A stretch of DNA of 5,724 nt from Nocardia sp. (GTDB lineage: Bacteria > Actinomycetota > Actinomycetes > Mycobacteriales > Mycobacteriaceae): contig JABFXT010000437.1 of the NCBI GenBank assembly GCA_013361595.1, positions 1 through 5,724 on the forward strand. Direction: 5' to 3'. The notes under the pieces are model-generated. The model had not been told where the DNA came from. It searched no databases and saw only the letters and a program-made list of their open reading frames with translations. Position numbers and translations under genes: made by a program. Of this stretch, positions 5,330 to 5,724 are shown piece after piece. The number at the start of each line of letters is the position of its first letter. Positions within the stretch are counted from its first letter, which is position 1.

Positions 5330-5724
5330 ATGCTGGAACTCGTCGACGTCCACGCCGGTTACGGCCGCACCGAGGTCGTACACGGAGTCGGGATCGAGGT
5401 CCCCGGCGACGGGGTGGCCGCGATCATGGGGCACAACGGCGCCGGGAAGACCACACTGCTGCGCGCGGCGGTCGGACTCGTCCGCACCGGCCGGGGCCGG
5501 ATCCGGTTCGACGGCGCCGATATCACCGCACTGCGGCCGAGCGCGCGGGTGAAACGCGGGCTGGCCTATGTGCCGCAGGGGCAGCAGTGCTTCGGTCATC
5601 TCACGACCGCGGAGAATCTGCGGGTGGTGGCCGACGGCCGTCGACGCGGGTCGGCGCTGATCGATGAACAGCTCGATCTGTTCCCGGCGCTGAAGGATCT
5701 CCTCGACCGCCGGGCCGGACTGCT
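5330..5724 (+). CDS. urtE: Urea ABC transporter ATP-binding protein UrtE (partial, N-terminal 131 residues)
   Basis: Second cytoplasmic ATPase of the urea importer (LivF type). I translated from the ATG at 5330; the frame is open to the window end (131 codons plus two bases), so the signature motif, Walker B and switch histidine are outside. Visible features are the start MLELVDVHAGYGRTEVVHGV, Walker A GHNGAGKTT (34-42) and the Q-loop region AYVPQGQQCFGHLTTAENL (79-97). LivF/UrtE proteins usually show VPQGR-(x)-(I/V)-F at this place, so QQC is a mild departure. Position directly after urtD and gene order identify it as urtE rather than livF. An in-frame GTG at 5321 (three residues longer) is the alternative start. 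Nothing suggests damage. Confidence 0.93.
   Translation, partial: MLELVDVHAGYGRTEVVHGVGIEVPGDGVAAIMGHNGAGKTTLLRAAVGLVRTGRGRIRFDGADITALRPSARVKRGLAYVPQGQQCFGHLTTAENLRVVADGRRRGSALIDEQLDLFPALKDLLDRRAGL

Noticed and set aside
4658..5454. 21-base identical sequence in urtD (4658-4678) and urtE (5434-5454)
   Set aside because: It encodes the Walker A motif NGAGKTT in both ATPases; shared ancestry and codon preference explain it.

Overview
The window is GC-rich (roughly two thirds G+C, strong G/C third-position preference) and looks like a chromosomal stretch of a mycolic-acid actinobacterium. Nocardia or a close relative is my best guess from protein style, the duplicated clpP pair and the gene order. 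That is inference; nothing in the window fixes the genus. No RNA gene, mobile element, CRISPR array or phage feature was seen.

Left arm (1-913, minus strand): two tandem clpP-family genes read leftwards. The first transcribed (308-913) most resembles the actinobacterial ClpP1 type and has a complete Ser-His-Asp triad. The second (249 down to the window edge, partial) most resembles the ClpP2 type, but its usual N-S-P-G-G strand reads N-C-E-G-G. Neither tig nor clpX, the usual neighbours of the housekeeping clpP1P2 operon, lies on the side that is visible, so this is probably an accessory second ClpP pair comparable to Streptomyces clpP3/clpP4.

Middle (914 to about 1183): a divergent control region of about 270 bases between clpP and urtA. 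It is locally AT-richer. It holds a good candidate GlnR box (GATAC-N6-GAAAC), three 12-base tandem repeats built on GTATAC/GAATAC, and a short inverted repeat in the presumed clpP leader.

Right arm (1184-5724, plus strand): the urea ABC importer operon urtABCDE in canonical order, tightly coupled by a 6-base gap, two ATGA overlaps and a 5-base gap. UrtA is a surface lipoprotein that binds urea, UrtB and UrtC form the membrane channel, and UrtD and UrtE (cut by the window end) are the two ATPases. Together they would bring scarce urea into the cytoplasm, where urease (not in this window) would release ammonia. This fits nitrogen-starvation control by GlnR.

The core content is a known system. 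The points worth a second look are the accessory clpP pair with its altered motif, the control region it shares with a nitrogen-scavenging operon, and the repeat array in that region. I did not find a convincing undescribed system.
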